In this document: positions 38,924-39,035 of the stretch, piece after piece
Layout: each line of letters starts with the position of its first letter
How positions within the stretch are numbered: the stretch's first letter is position 1
Assembly: GCA_947505635.1 (NCBI GenBank)
Contig: CANNLR010000002.1
Span: 1 to 39,035 of the forward strand
Direction: 5' to 3'
From: Chlamydiota bacterium
GTDB taxonomy: Bacteria > Chlamydiota > Chlamydiia > Chlamydiales > Rhabdochlamydiaceae
DNA length: 39,035 bases
The notes under the pieces: model-generated
The model's database searches: none
The model's input: only the letters and a program-made list of their open reading frames with translations
What the model was told of the DNA's origin: nothing
Translations under genes and position numbers: made by a program

Positions 38924-39035
38924 ATGAATATAAACAAAGATGTAACAAAAGAATTACAAGTAGCTAAGCGTTTAGTTATTAAATGGCTAACAAGACGCTC
39001 TTTATTTCGGGCAGAAATAGAATATAAGTTGAAGA
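38924..39035 (+). CDS. Possible RecX-family protein, N-terminal fragment (runs off window)
   Basis: MNINKDVTKELQVAKRLVIKWLTRRSLFRAEIEYKLK resembles the AxxLLxxRxxSxxELxxKL pattern of RecX; too short to be sure. Confidence 0.4.
   Translation, partial: MNINKDVTKELQVAKRLVIKWLTRRSLFRAEIEYKLK

Overview
AT-rich window whose gene content and order look chlamydial (environmental/Chlamydia-like lineage): tig-clpP-clpX, tRNA-Gly, SNF2 helicase, mreB, GTP-type PEP carboxykinase, ndk, a kdsA-lptC-lptA-lptB operon, dapB, an orphan secretin, tRNA-Arg(UCU), a large DHH-family protein, a KH-domain protein and an RluD-family pseudouridine synthase. The left ~14 kb is accessory: the 3' end of a TolC/OprM-like efflux gene; a YafQ/RelE-like toxin-antitoxin cassette bracketed by two ~60-bp near-identical direct repeats; an alpha/beta hydrolase; an IS256-family element with visible terminal inverted repeats, an 8-bp target duplication and a frameshifted transposase, inserted into a short relic of a second efflux gene; an AAA-ATPase-like/PD-(D/E)XK protein; a three-gene SNF2 helicase / SWIM zinc finger / Cys-rich protein operon; and a putative inverse autotransporter with a C-terminal beta-helix-like passenger. 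The strongest candidates for follow-up are the inverse autotransporter, the split SNF2-SWIM-Cys-rich operon (a fused SWIM-SNF2 paralogue lies ~9 kb away), the repeat-bracketed TA cassette and the IS-in-relic structure. All assignments come from reading motifs; no database search was possible.
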